DNA of 64,000 nucleotides from CBDBDZ01 sp965204215 (lineage in GTDB: Bacteria; Pseudomonadota; Gammaproteobacteria; Pseudomonadales; GM7GCV1). The notes under the pieces are model-generated. The model saw only the letters and a program-made list of their open reading frames with translations, searched no databases and had not been told where the DNA came from. Below, one piece after another: positions 15,029-24,029 of this stretch (positions are counted from its first letter, which is position 1; each line of letters starts with the position of its first letter). A program made the translations under genes and the position numbers. Location: contig CBDBDZ010000013.1 in NCBI GenBank assembly GCA_965204215.1, forward strand, positions 248,001-312,000. Direction: 5' to 3'.

Positions 15029-16885
15029 TTGAAGCAGTTCAACAAAGCTATCGGCAAACTTGCCGAAGCCAATGGCCTCAAAGGTGTGATTGATGTTGCT
15101 GACTTCAATGATGAAGATAAGCTCGGTAAAGGTAAGGAAATGCAAGACCGGCTGTCAAAGTTGGTCTCAATTTTTAATGATCTAGATTTCCGCAGCAATC
15201 GCGCAGAAGGCGACGACCTCCTCGGGGATGCCTATGAATATCTGATGCGCCACTTCGCAACAGAAAGCGGTAAAAGCAAAGGACAGTTTTATACGCCTGC
15301 CGAGGTTTCCCGTATCATGGCCAAAGTCATCGGCATCGGTAAAGAAACGCTCCAAGACCAAACAGTTTACGACCCCACATGTGGCTCTGGCTCATTGTTG
15401 CTAAAAGCAGCTGATGAATCGCCAAGCGGTATGTCTATTTACGGTCAGGAAAAAGATGTTGCCACCACCGCGCTGGCAAAAATGAACATGATCTTGCATA
15501 ATAATCCGACCGCTGAAATTGCGGAGGGTGGTAGCAGCACTCTATCTGCCCCAGCATTTGCACCTTCTGCATCTGAGCTTAAAACATTTGATTTTGTGGT
15601 AGCCAACCCTCCATTCTCAACCAAATCATGTATCGGCGTTATCCCAGAGGATTGGGATATTAAGGACTATGGTGAAGTTTTTGATTTCTTAAGCACCATA
15701 TCCAATTCGAGAGCGGATCTCTGTTTTAAAGGCGACTTTGGATACATTCATTATGGAGATATTCATACCCGCTGGGAAAACACCCTCGACTTATCAAAGA
15801 ATGAGCTGCCTGAGCTTCGTAGAGATAAGATCAGAAAACTTCCCGCCTCTTTGAGGGATGGTGATCTTGTGATGGCTGATACATCAGAGGATTACGAAGG
15901 TATCGCCAAAACTGTCGAAGTGAAAAACATTGGTGAAAAGAAGGTTTTTTCAGGTCTTCATACGTTTTTGATGCGTGACCGAAACGCGGTCTTTTCAGAT
16001 GGCTTTCGTGGTTACATCCATGAAATGCCTGTTGTGCGCCAGCAAATACAAAAAGTCGCTACAGGGCTTAAAGTATTTGGTGTTTCAAAAAACACTCTCA
16101 AGAACGTTCAAATCCCTGTTCCCAAACCAGAAGAGCAAAAGCAGATCGCTGCGGCACTGTCAGATGTTGATGGGCTGATTGAAGCGCTTTCCCAGCTGAT
16201 TGCCAAAAAGCGCGACATGAAAACCGCCGCCATGCAACAGCTCTTTACAGGTAAAAAACGCCTCCCAGGCTTTGATAGTGAGTGGGAAGAAAAAACGATA
16301 GATGATATTGCTGCATGTTATTCAGGCGGCACTCCCTCTACATCAATTAAATCCTTCTATGGTGGCAACATACCTTGGATAACTTCAAGCGATCTGAACA
16401 GCTATAACATCAAGTCGGTTCAGGGCAGAATTACAGAAGCGGGATTAAAGAATTCATCAGCCAAAATGGTGAAAAAGGGAACGCTACTTATCGCACTTTA
16501 TGGTGCTACTGCAGGAGTATCCGCGATAACCAGAATTGATGCTGCAATCAACCAAGCAGTACTCGCGCTGGATTTTGATCCTTTTTGTAATGCAGGTTAT
16601 ATGCTGGCCTACTTTAATCTCAAAAAGAACAAAATAATTGAAACTTATACTCAGGGTGGGCAGCCAAATTTGAGCGGCAGTATTATTAAAAACCTTCGAT
16701 TAAATGTTCCTAGTTTTGAAGAACAAGCAGCCATCTCTACCATTCTTGCTGACATGGATACTGAAATCGATGTACTCGAACAACGTCTTGCCAAGGCCCG
16801 CAGTCTTAAAACAGGCATGATGCAAGAGCTTTTGACGGGCAAAACACGATTAATCAAAACCGATAAAAAGCAGGAGGCAGCATGA
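15029..16885 (+). CDS. HsdM'-HsdS fusion: truncated type I methyltransferase joined to specificity subunit
   Basis: One open frame of 618 codons joins parts of two type I restriction-modification genes. Residues 1-199 are HsdM from about the end of its N-terminal helical domain. They include Gln-Phe-Tyr-Thr-Pro, the AdoMet motif Asp-Pro-Thr-Cys-Gly-Ser-Gly (115-121) and the catalytic Asn-Pro-Pro-Phe (193-196), and stop right after it. Residues from about 203 form an essentially complete HsdS: first recognition domain to about 350, central helix 364-412, second recognition domain, final helix from about 561. Roughly the first 75 HsdM residues and its last several hundred are missing, so methylation is unlikely. 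The only start is a TTG touching the ffh stop codon. Codon use is more GC-rich than in neighbours, suggesting transfer. Confidence 0.85.
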   Translation: MKQFNKAIGKLAEANGLKGVIDVADFNDEDKLGKGKEMQDRLSKLVSIFNDLDFRSNRAEGDDLLGDAYEYLMRHFATESGKSKGQFYTPAEVSRIMAKVIGIGKETLQDQTVYDPTCGSGSLLLKAADESPSGMSIYGQEKDVATTALAKMNMILHNNPTAEIAEGGSSTLSAPAFAPSASELKTFDFVVANPPFSTKSCIGVIPEDWDIKDYGEVFDFLSTISNSRADLCFKGDFGYIHYGDIHTRWENTLDLSKNELPELRRDKIRKLPASLRDGDLVMADTSEDYEGIAKTVEVKNIGEKKVFSGLHTFLMRDRNAVFSDGFRGYIHEMPVVRQQIQKVATGLKVFGVSKNTLKNVQIPVPKPEEQKQIAAALSDVDGLIEALSQLIAKKRDMKTAAMQQLFTGKKRLPGFDSEWEEKTIDDIAACYSGGTPSTSIKSFYGGNIPWITSSDLNSYNIKSVQGRITEAGLKNSSAKMVKKGTLLIALYGATAGVSAITRIDAAINQAVLALDFDPFCNAGYMLAYFNLKKNKIIETYTQGGQPNLSGSIIKNLRLNVPSFEEQAAISTILADMDTEIDVLEQRLAKARSLKTGMMQELLTGKTRLIKTDKKQEAA

Positions 16886-17733
16886 AAAAAGAGCTTATTA
16901 CAACACTAACAGATAACTTTGAGCTTCATGCCCAGCAGACTGAAAGCGGCATTGAATACTGGCTTGCTCGTAATCTGCAACACCTTCTTGGTTACGATAA
17001 ATGGGAGAATTTCTCGAAGGTCATTTCCAAGGCAAAAATAGCCTGTGAGGTCAGTGGACATGAGGTTGCAGACCATTTTCCCGACGTCAGGAAAATGGTC
17101 AAACTTGGCTCTGGGAGTGAGCGCGAGATCGATGATGTTATGCTTACCCGTTATGCTTGCTACCTGATTGCTCAGAACGGCGATCCAAGGAAAGAACAGA
17201 TCGCCTTTGCTCAAACCTATTTTGCCATGCAAACGCGCAGGGCTGAACTGATTGAGCAGCGCATTCTGGAACAAGAGCGTCTTTCTGCGCGCAAAAAGCT
17301 GACCCAAACAGAAAAAGAATTATCCGAGGTTATATACGAGCAAACAGGTCAAGATCGCAATTTCGGTATTATTCGCAGCAAGGGGGACCAAGCGTTGTTT
17401 GGTAAAAGCACCCAGCAGATGAAGGCGCAGTGGAAAGTGCATAATAGTCGTCCACTGGCCGATTTTGTGCCAACCATTATCCTAAAAGCGAAAGACTTTG
17501 CGATGGAAATTACTATCCATAACGCCCGTGAAAATAATATGAGTACTGAGGGACAGATATCCGGTGAGCATGTCACCAACAATCAGGCTGTTCGTAAGAC
17601 TTTGATTGAACGTGGTATACGGCCAGAATCCTTACCACCTGCAGAAGACATCAAGAAGCTTGAGCGTCGTATTGCCTCGCAGGAGAAGAAAGCACTTAAA
17701 TCACTAGACAGTTTGGACAGTAATGATGAGTAA
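16882..17733 (+). CDS. dinD: DinD-like DNA-damage-inducible protein
   Basis: A 283-residue DinD family protein. The N-terminal Bro-N-like part contains Gly-Ile-Glu-Tyr-Trp-Leu-Ala-Arg-Asn-Leu-Gln and Leu-Gly-Tyr-Asp-Lys-Trp-Glu-Asn-Phe. It is followed by Asp-Val-Met-Leu-Thr-Arg-Tyr-Ala-Cys-Tyr-Leu and an Arg/Glu-rich helical middle. E. coli DinD is LexA-regulated and inhibits RecA filaments. dinD-like genes are common inside hsd operons. The start overlaps the preceding frame (ATGA) and its end overlaps the hsdR-derived gene by 11 bases. It is the only full-length-looking protein of this island. Confidence 0.85.
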   Translation: MKKELITTLTDNFELHAQQTESGIEYWLARNLQHLLGYDKWENFSKVISKAKIACEVSGHEVADHFPDVRKMVKLGSGSEREIDDVMLTRYACYLIAQNGDPRKEQIAFAQTYFAMQTRRAELIEQRILEQERLSARKKLTQTEKELSEVIYEQTGQDRNFGIIRSKGDQALFGKSTQQMKAQWKVHNSRPLADFVPTIILKAKDFAMEITIHNARENNMSTEGQISGEHVTNNQAVRKTLIERGIRPESLPPAEDIKKLERRIASQEKKALKSLDSLDSNDE

Positions 17734-18805
17734 AGTTGGAGCCATAGAGCGCGTTACGCAAAACCGCATCGTTAAACTGTTCAAAGATCAACTTGGGTAC
17801 GATTATCTGGGTGATTGGAAAGACCGCGAAAATAAAAATATTGAGCCAAGCCTGTTAAAGTCATTCCTGCAAAAGCAAGGCTACAGCGACAAATTCATTG
17901 AACGCGCCTTGCGTGAGTTAGATCAGGCTGCAGCACTGGGCGATGGGCGTAGCCTCTATGACGCCAATAAAGACGTTTATCGGCTGCTTCGCTACGGTAT
18001 CAAGGTGAAGGAAGGTGCTGGCGAGCAAAACCAGACTGTTTGGCTTATCAACTGGGCTGAATCAGAAAAGAATGATTTTGCAATTGCTGAGGAAGTCACC
18101 GTCAAAGGGAACAACACTAAACGGCCGGATGTAGTGCTGTATCTTAACGGTATAGCCGTTGGTGTGATTGAGTTAAAACGCTCCATCATTGGCCTGACGG
18201 AAGGCATTCGCCAGAACTTGCTTAATCAGCGGAAAGACTTCATCCGTCCATTCTTCACCACCATGCAGTTGGTTATGGCTGGAAATGATACACAAGGTTT
18301 GCGCTACGGAACGATTGAAACCAGTGAAAAATATTACCTTGAATGGAAAGAAGACGGCGGCATTGGCGGCTATAAGCTGGATCGGCACCTCTCGCTTATG
18401 TGCGAGAAGCATCGTTTGCTTGAACTGATACATGATTTCATCGTTTTTGATGCAGGCGTGAAGAAGACTTGCCGCCAGAACCAATATTTCGGAATCAGAG
18501 AAGCGCAAGGTATTGTTCGAAAATGGGAAATTAAGTCTGGTTTACAGGTGGATTCCTTCGGGATTAAAAGGATGAAGACAAAATGGGGAAGCTGTAACCC
18601 TAGCTATAAAAGAATATGGCTTAACTTGGAGCTTATTAAAAAACCAATTAACTGTCTTGAGTATATTGCTGTGCATGAAATGGTTCATTTTCTTGAACGC
18701 ACACACAATGATAACTTTATATCCCATATGGATCGCATCATACCCCAATGGCGTATCTTACGAGATAACCTAAACCGTTTTCCTCTAGCTTATGAAAAAT
18801 GGTAG
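17723..18805 (+). CDS. HsdR'-DUF45 fusion: N-terminal restriction endonuclease domain joined to YgjP-like metallopeptidase
   Basis: A 360-residue open frame with a chimeric product. Residues 1 to about 260 are the N-terminal endonuclease domain of HsdR, with PD-(D/E)XK residues Asp136, Glu150 and Lys152 (Val-Ile-Glu-Leu-Lys). It ends at Tyr-Phe-Gly-Ile-Arg-Glu-Ala, just before the point where HsdR normally enters the Walker A motif of its translocase. The remainder is the C-terminal half of a DUF45/YgjP metal-dependent protein with His-Glu-Met-Val-His at 318-322 and His328. DUF45 genes often lie downstream of hsdR, so an internal deletion that removed the motor domains and kept frame is the simplest origin. 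Function is doubtful. Confidence 0.85.
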   Translation: MMSKVGAIERVTQNRIVKLFKDQLGYDYLGDWKDRENKNIEPSLLKSFLQKQGYSDKFIERALRELDQAAALGDGRSLYDANKDVYRLLRYGIKVKEGAGEQNQTVWLINWAESEKNDFAIAEEVTVKGNNTKRPDVVLYLNGIAVGVIELKRSIIGLTEGIRQNLLNQRKDFIRPFFTTMQLVMAGNDTQGLRYGTIETSEKYYLEWKEDGGIGGYKLDRHLSLMCEKHRLLELIHDFIVFDAGVKKTCRQNQYFGIREAQGIVRKWEIKSGLQVDSFGIKRMKTKWGSCNPSYKRIWLNLELIKKPINCLEYIAVHEMVHFLERTHNDNFISHMDRIIPQWRILRDNLNRFPLAYEKW

Positions 18806-18898
18806 CCTGATAATAATCTAGGTTGAATTGATTGTTTGAGTATATGCAAATATAAATTTGCGTTAGAATAGTGTGCTTTAAAAATACGATTAATACCA

Positions 18899-19582
18899 TT
18901 GAATACCCTGGTTAAATTTTGCGGTATAACGCGGCGTGAAGATGCGGTTATTGCAACTCGAATGGGTATTAATGCTATTGGGTTGGTGTTTTATGACAAC
19001 AGCCCCAGGGCGGTGAGTATTGCACAAGCGAAAAATATTATTGAAAACCTGAATCCGTTTTTATTAAAAGTCGGTTTGTTTGTTAATGCTGACCCAGATT
19101 ATGTGCATGAAGTGATTGAAGAAGTGGGTTTGAATTTGTTGCAGTTTCATGGAGATGAAGGAGCCCAAGAATGCGAACACTATGAAATGCCTTACATCAA
19201 GGCAATAAGTGTTGATGAGAATGTCAATTTAACTGAAGAATTTGCACAGTATTCTAAAGCTCAGGGTTTTTTGTTAGATACTTTAAGTAACAATGCAAAA
19301 GGCGGTACTGGGGAGGTTTTCGATTGGTCATTAATCCCTGCTAATTTGCCAAAACCGATTATATTAGCAGGAGGACTTAACCCAAATAATGTGGCGGATG
19401 CTATTCGTGCTGTGAGACCAGCAGCGGTTGATGTAAGTTCTGGCATTGAAGTTGGCAAAGGTGTCAAATCGCCAGAAAAAATGGCGCAATTTGTGGTACA
19501 GGTCAAAAAAGCGCTTATTGATCAACAGCGACAATATTATCAGCAAAATGATATGCAAACTGGTTCTGAAGCTATTCATTAA
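18899..19582 (+). CDS. trpF: Phosphoribosylanthranilate isomerase
   Basis: Third step of tryptophan synthesis, an Amadori rearrangement in a TIM barrel. The acid-base pair Cys8 (Lys-Phe-Cys-Gly-Ile-Thr) and Asp127 (Leu-Leu-Asp-Thr) is present, as is the phosphate-binding Gly-Gly-Leu-Asn-Pro. The start codon is TTG; no ATG lies in the right place before Lys-Phe-Cys-Gly. At 227 residues it is slightly longer than usual because of a glutamine-rich tail. trpB begins 12 bases later. Confidence 0.94.
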   Translation: MNTLVKFCGITRREDAVIATRMGINAIGLVFYDNSPRAVSIAQAKNIIENLNPFLLKVGLFVNADPDYVHEVIEEVGLNLLQFHGDEGAQECEHYEMPYIKAISVDENVNLTEEFAQYSKAQGFLLDTLSNNAKGGTGEVFDWSLIPANLPKPIILAGGLNPNNVADAIRAVRPAAVDVSSGIEVGKGVKSPEKMAQFVVQVKKALIDQQRQYYQQNDMQTGSEAIH

Positions 19583-19594
19583 TTTAACAAGACT

Positions 19595-20824
19595 ATGAGC
19601 AACCCAATTACACAAGAAGACTACAATCAATACCCCAATGCTATGGGGCGATTCGGGAATTTTGGAGGCAGATTTGTTGCCGAGACCTTGATGAGTGCGC
19701 TTGATCAACTGGAGTCGGTATATTTGCAATTTCGGAATGACCCAGAGTTTATTGCAGAGTTGGATCGGGATATGACACACTATGTCGGTCGTCCATCACC
19801 GCTTTATTTTGCAAAGCGCCTAACCGATTATGCTGGCGGTGCCAATATTTTTTTAAAGCGTGAAGACTTAAATCACACTGGTGCGCATAAGGTCAATAAT
19901 TGCATTGGTCAGGCCTTACTTGCGAAAAAAATTGGTAAAAAGCGTATCATTGCTGAAACAGGCGCAGGACAACACGGAGTGGCATCGGCTACTATAGCTG
20001 CTCGTCTTGGTTTGGAGTGCGTGGTTTATATGGGAGAAGTGGATGTTGCAAGACAAGCGCAGAATGTTTACCGAATGAAATTATTAGGTGCAACCGTAGT
20101 GCCGGTTAGCTCTGGCTCAAAAACGTTAAAGGATGCTTTAAATGAAGCTTTAAGAGATTGGGTAACCAATGTTGACGATACCTTCTACATTATTGGGACA
20201 GTAGCAGGACCTCATCCATACCCGATGCTGGTTCGAGATTTTCAGTCGGTGATTGGGCGCGAGCTTCGCAAACAGTCTATGGAGCAAATTGGACAATTTC
20301 CCGATGCATTAGTTGCCTGTGTGGGAGGAGGTTCAAACGCTATTGGTATGTTTCATCCTTTTCTGGGCGATTCCAATGTAAGTATGTATGGCGTAGAACC
20401 AGCAGGACATGGTATTGAAACCGGTGAACATGCTGCACCGCTGTCATCGCCAAATTGCAAGCCCGGTATTTTACATGGTAATCGTACCTACTTAATGGCA
20501 GATAACAATGGTCAAATTATGGAGACGCATTCAGTTTCCGCAGGGTTGGACTACCCGGGAGTTGGGCCTGAGCATTCATGGTTAAAAGATTTAGGGCGCG
20601 TTAACTATGTCAATATTGATGATGATGAAGCGCTAGATAGTTTCAGATTGCTTACTCGTACTGAAGGTATTATTCCTGCCATTGAATCGGCTCATGCCGT
20701 TAGCTATGCTATTAAGCTGGCAAAACAATTGGGCGAAGGGCGTAATATCGTGATAAATCTATCCGGCAGAGGGGATAAAGACATAGCCACGATTGCCGAT
20801 ATTGACGGTATTGACTTAAAGTAA
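19595..20824 (+). CDS. trpB: Tryptophan synthase beta chain
   Basis: A 409-residue PLP enzyme joining indole and serine. The PLP lysine is Lys99 in His-Thr-Gly-Ala-His-Lys-Val-Asn. The phosphate loop is Gly-Gly-Gly-Ser-Asn-Ala, and the C-terminal Ser-Gly-Arg-Gly-Asp-Lys-Asp binds the cofactor ring. trpA follows after 4 bases, allowing matched synthesis of the alpha2beta2 complex. Confidence 0.97.
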   Translation: MSNPITQEDYNQYPNAMGRFGNFGGRFVAETLMSALDQLESVYLQFRNDPEFIAELDRDMTHYVGRPSPLYFAKRLTDYAGGANIFLKREDLNHTGAHKVNNCIGQALLAKKIGKKRIIAETGAGQHGVASATIAARLGLECVVYMGEVDVARQAQNVYRMKLLGATVVPVSSGSKTLKDALNEALRDWVTNVDDTFYIIGTVAGPHPYPMLVRDFQSVIGRELRKQSMEQIGQFPDALVACVGGGSNAIGMFHPFLGDSNVSMYGVEPAGHGIETGEHAAPLSSPNCKPGILHGNRTYLMADNNGQIMETHSVSAGLDYPGVGPEHSWLKDLGRVNYVNIDDDEALDSFRLLTRTEGIIPAIESAHAVSYAIKLAKQLGEGRNIVINLSGRGDKDIATIADIDGIDLK

Positions 20825-20828
20825 TAGG

Positions 20829-21632
20829 ATGAGTCGATTAGAAACTACATTTAAACAGCTACAATCAGCCAATAAAAAGGCTTTAGTTACCTACATTGTG
20901 GCAGGAGACCCCAACATTGAAACCACGCTGGATGCTATGCATGCTCTGGTAAAAGGTGGTGCTGATATTATTGAATTAGGTGTGCCGTTTTCTGACCCTT
21001 CTGCTGAAGGTCCAGTCATTCAACAAGCGCATGAACGTGCGCTCGCCAATAATGTGAGCTTGCTGAATGTTTTTGAATTGGTTGACAAGTTTCGCCAAAC
21101 TGATAACGGGACAGCTATTGTGTTAATGGGTTATGCCAATCCCATTGAATGGATGGGCTATGAAATTTTTGCTGAACGTGCCAAAACAGCAGGTGTTGAT
21201 GCGGTTTTAACGGTCGATATTCCTCCTGAAGAAGCGCAACACTTTGATGTTATATTACGCAATAACCAGTTAAATAATGTGTATTTGTTAGCGCCAACCA
21301 GTTCAGATGTGCGTATCAAAAACACGTGTAATATTGCCAATGGGTTTATTTATTACGTTTCATTAAAAGGTGTTACGGGTTCAGGTAAACTGGATATCAG
21401 TGATGTCGAGCAACGATTGCAGCTTATTAAACAACATACAAATCAACCAATTTGTGTTGGGTTTGGCATCAAAGATGCGCCGAGCGCCGCAGCCGTTGCC
21501 GCTTGCTCTGATGGCGTTGTGGTCGGCAGTGCTTTTGTTGAACGTATGAACTTAATTGCCGATAGAACACAATTGTTGAATGTGTTAAAGCTGCAAGCCA
21601 ACGAGTTAAAAACGGCTATCGATTCTGTTTAA
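20829..21632 (+). CDS. trpA: Tryptophan synthase alpha chain
   Basis: A 267-residue TIM barrel that releases indole from indole-3-glycerol phosphate. Catalytic Glu49 is present. The position of the second acid of the E. coli enzyme (Asp60) is Glu60 here (Asp-Pro-Ser-Ala-Glu-Gly-Pro), a change known in some family members. The flexible loop Lys-Gly-Val-Thr-Gly is kept. folC starts 3 bases after the stop; accD, which often lies between, is absent. Confidence 0.95.
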   Translation: MSRLETTFKQLQSANKKALVTYIVAGDPNIETTLDAMHALVKGGADIIELGVPFSDPSAEGPVIQQAHERALANNVSLLNVFELVDKFRQTDNGTAIVLMGYANPIEWMGYEIFAERAKTAGVDAVLTVDIPPEEAQHFDVILRNNQLNNVYLLAPTSSDVRIKNTCNIANGFIYYVSLKGVTGSGKLDISDVEQRLQLIKQHTNQPICVGFGIKDAPSAAAVAACSDGVVVGSAFVERMNLIADRTQLLNVLKLQANELKTAIDSV

Positions 21633-21635
21633 TCT

Positions 21636-22892
21636 ATGGAGATGGCTGGTATTGATGAATGGCTGGATAAAATTGATACACTGGACATTAATACCGTTGA
21701 ACTGGGGTTAGAGCGCGTTTCGACAGTTTACAGACAGTGTATTAGTCAACGCCAACAAAATCAAAAAAACACCATTATACCCAAGGTCGTAACCGTTGCA
21801 GGCACTAATGGTAAAGGCACAACAATAGCAGTTTTAGAGCAGGTAGCCCTTAATTCATCGCTCAATGTAGGAGCTTATACATCTCCTCATTTAATCGAAT
21901 TTAACGAGCGTTTGAGACTCAATGGCAATAACGTCAGCAATCAACAATTATGCCTGGCATTTGAAGAGGTAGAACAATGTCGTCATCGCTCTGGTGTTGG
22001 TTTAACTTATTTTGAGTATACGACACTGGCAGCACTGCTGGTCATGTTAGATGCGCAACTGGATTTGTGGGTGCTGGAAGTAGGATTGGGCGGCAGGCTT
22101 GATGCAGTAAATATAATAGATGCCGACGTTGCTATCATCACCAGTATTGCTTTTGATCACACGCAATTTTTAGGCGATACCCTGGACCAAATTGCCTTCG
22201 AAAAGGCAGGTATCACCAGAGCCAATCAAAACGTCATTTGCGGTACAGATTTGCAGGAACTGATGACAACACTTGCTTGCGATTACGAGGTTGAACCATT
22301 GGTTTGGGAGAGAGATTTCAACTGCCCTTATCCCACAGGGCATCTTATGGCAAGTAATATAGGTTGTGCATTAAAAGCGGCAGAAATATTGAACATCAGT
22401 ATTCAGTTTAATGGTGAGCAATGGCAAAATGATATTATGAATGCGCTAAATTTGCCGTGCCGATTACAATATTTTGAGTTTGATAATACCACTATTATTT
22501 TAGACGTGGCTCACAATAATGCATCAGCACAGCGTTTGTACGACCACTTGCAAAGTCAAAATTTTAGATATATTACTGTAGTGTTGGGAATGATGTCAGA
22601 CAAAGATATTTTGTCAGTAATTGATGCCTTGCAGCCTGTTGTATCGAAATGGATATTATGCGATATTTCCCAGCAACAACGTGCCGCAAAAGCTCAGCAT
22701 ATTGAACAGTTATTCTTAAGTAAATATCCCCATTTAATTGTGGATTTATCTACCGATGTGCTCTCGGCTATAGCGCAATATCGGTTACAATTGCGCAACT
22801 CAGATTATTCCTACACTAAACATGACGCGTTGGTCGTTACAGGTTCCTTCTATACTACAGGTATTGCTTATCAATGGCTGAAAAATCAGTAG
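21636..22892 (+). CDS. folC: Bifunctional folylpolyglutamate / dihydrofolate synthase
   Basis: A 418-residue Mur-ligase-type ATP enzyme that makes dihydrofolate from dihydropteroate and adds further glutamates. Visible motifs: ATP loop Val-Ala-Gly-Thr-Asn-Gly-Lys-Gly-Thr, then Tyr-Thr-Ser-Pro-His-Leu, Glu-Val-Gly-Leu-Gly-Gly-Arg-Leu-Asp and Asp-Val-Ala-His-Asn. Its last 19 bases overlap the start of the dedD-like gene. Confidence 0.95.
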   Translation: MEMAGIDEWLDKIDTLDINTVELGLERVSTVYRQCISQRQQNQKNTIIPKVVTVAGTNGKGTTIAVLEQVALNSSLNVGAYTSPHLIEFNERLRLNGNNVSNQQLCLAFEEVEQCRHRSGVGLTYFEYTTLAALLVMLDAQLDLWVLEVGLGGRLDAVNIIDADVAIITSIAFDHTQFLGDTLDQIAFEKAGITRANQNVICGTDLQELMTTLACDYEVEPLVWERDFNCPYPTGHLMASNIGCALKAAEILNISIQFNGEQWQNDIMNALNLPCRLQYFEFDNTTIILDVAHNNASAQRLYDHLQSQNFRYITVVLGMMSDKDILSVIDALQPVVSKWILCDISQQQRAAKAQHIEQLFLSKYPHLIVDLSTDVLSAIAQYRLQLRNSDYSYTKHDALVVTGSFYTTGIAYQWLKNQ

Positions 22893-23503
22893 CGGCGAGT
22901 TCAGCACGAGCAAAAAGAGTTATTGGACTTGTAACCTTAATTGCCTTTGGTTTATTGATTTATCCTTTTATTTTTTCAGACGTTAAACCTGAACATCGTA
23001 TTGACACAACAAGTCAAATTCCAGAACGAACACAACACATAATAGAACAAACTGAGTCGTTTAAATCAAAAAATGTTATCATTCCGGAATCGTCACTGGA
23101 TAGAGAGTTGGAAGCTCATAATCGTAAACAGCAAGAGCGTATTAAACAAGAGAATCTACAAGCTGAGTTAGCAGTTAACAGTGATATTGAAGATGCCGTC
23201 AATAATAATATTGGTCAGGAAGATAATAAATTGCTTGATAAAGATAGTATACTCAATGAAAACGGGCTACCCAGAGCTTGGGTTATTCAAGTGGTTAGCT
23301 TTACCGAAGAAGAAAAATCGCAAAGGGTTCACGATACTTTGATAGAAAATGGCTACAAAGCTTATATTACCAAGGCAGAATTGCCCAACGGTACACGTTA
23401 TAGAGTATTGGTTGGGCCCTATATCAACCCCGTCAATAGCAAAAAGGATAAATTAGCCATAAGCAAGTTAATTGCTACCAATCCTGTTATTTTAAATTAT
23501 TAG
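22874..23503 (+). CDS. dedD: DedD-like SPOR-domain cell-division protein
   Basis: A 209-residue bitopic inner-membrane protein. One transmembrane helix spans about 14-33, and a polar, glutamine/glutamate-rich periplasmic linker follows. The C-terminal SPOR domain at about 134-205 contains Trp-Val-Ile-Gln-Val-Val-Ser-Phe and Tyr-Arg-Val-Leu-Val-Gly-Pro-Tyr. SPOR domains bind denuded peptidoglycan at the septum. The folC-dedD-cvpA-purF order is classic for gammaproteobacteria. Confidence 0.9.
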   Translation: MAEKSVAASSARAKRVIGLVTLIAFGLLIYPFIFSDVKPEHRIDTTSQIPERTQHIIEQTESFKSKNVIIPESSLDRELEAHNRKQQERIKQENLQAELAVNSDIEDAVNNNIGQEDNKLLDKDSILNENGLPRAWVIQVVSFTEEEKSQRVHDTLIENGYKAYITKAELPNGTRYRVLVGPYINPVNSKKDKLAISKLIATNPVILNY

Positions 23504-23504
23504 T

Positions 23505-24011
23505 ATGGAAAACTTATCATTTGTCGACTGGGTAATTATTGGAATATTTATTCTTTCAGTCATTATGGGAACGGTTCGGGGTATGGTAAAAGAGTTACTT
23601 TCACTCCTCATTTGGGGTTTGGCAGCTTATATTATTATCAATTACAGTGAAGCCTTTGTTCAAAGGCTACCGTTTTTGGCGGAATATAGTTTAACGCCTG
23701 GCATTAAAACCATTATTGCAGGGATTATATTGCTAATCATAACGATTTTGTCAGGAGGTGTTATTCGTTATATTGTTGATAATTTAGTAGAGTTTTCGGG
23801 CTTAGAAGGTACCGATAAAACATTGGGAGCAATATTTGGGTTATTGCGTGGTTTTGTGATTATTATGATTATTGTAACTTTGGTACCCAATATTTTTTCA
23901 GTTGCCGATGCCAAGTGGTGGAAACAATCATCACTGCTTCCATATTTTGAAACCTTTAAACAAGATGCTATTGCCATAGGCAATGCTGTTGGCAACTTAT
24001 TTGAATTCTAA
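23505..24011 (+). CDS. cvpA: CvpA family membrane protein
   Basis: A 168-residue inner-membrane protein with about four predicted helices. It opens Phe-Val-Asp-Trp-Val-Ile-Ile-Gly-Ile and has the typical Arg-Gly-Met-Val-Lys-Glu segment after the first helix. CvpA is needed for colicin V production and for bile/envelope stress tolerance in some bacteria. It starts one base after the dedD stop codon and precedes purF by 18 bases. Confidence 0.92.
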   Translation: MENLSFVDWVIIGIFILSVIMGTVRGMVKELLSLLIWGLAAYIIINYSEAFVQRLPFLAEYSLTPGIKTIIAGIILLIITILSGGVIRYIVDNLVEFSGLEGTDKTLGAIFGLLRGFVIIMIIVTLVPNIFSVADAKWWKQSSLLPYFETFKQDAIAIGNAVGNLFEF

Positions 24012-24029
24012 TTTTAGAGAGATGAACCT

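Noticed and set aside
18812..18835. AATCTAGG followed by TTGAA near 18818, like a MITE-1 end
   Set aside because: Only about 8 bases match, without a partner end or target duplication.
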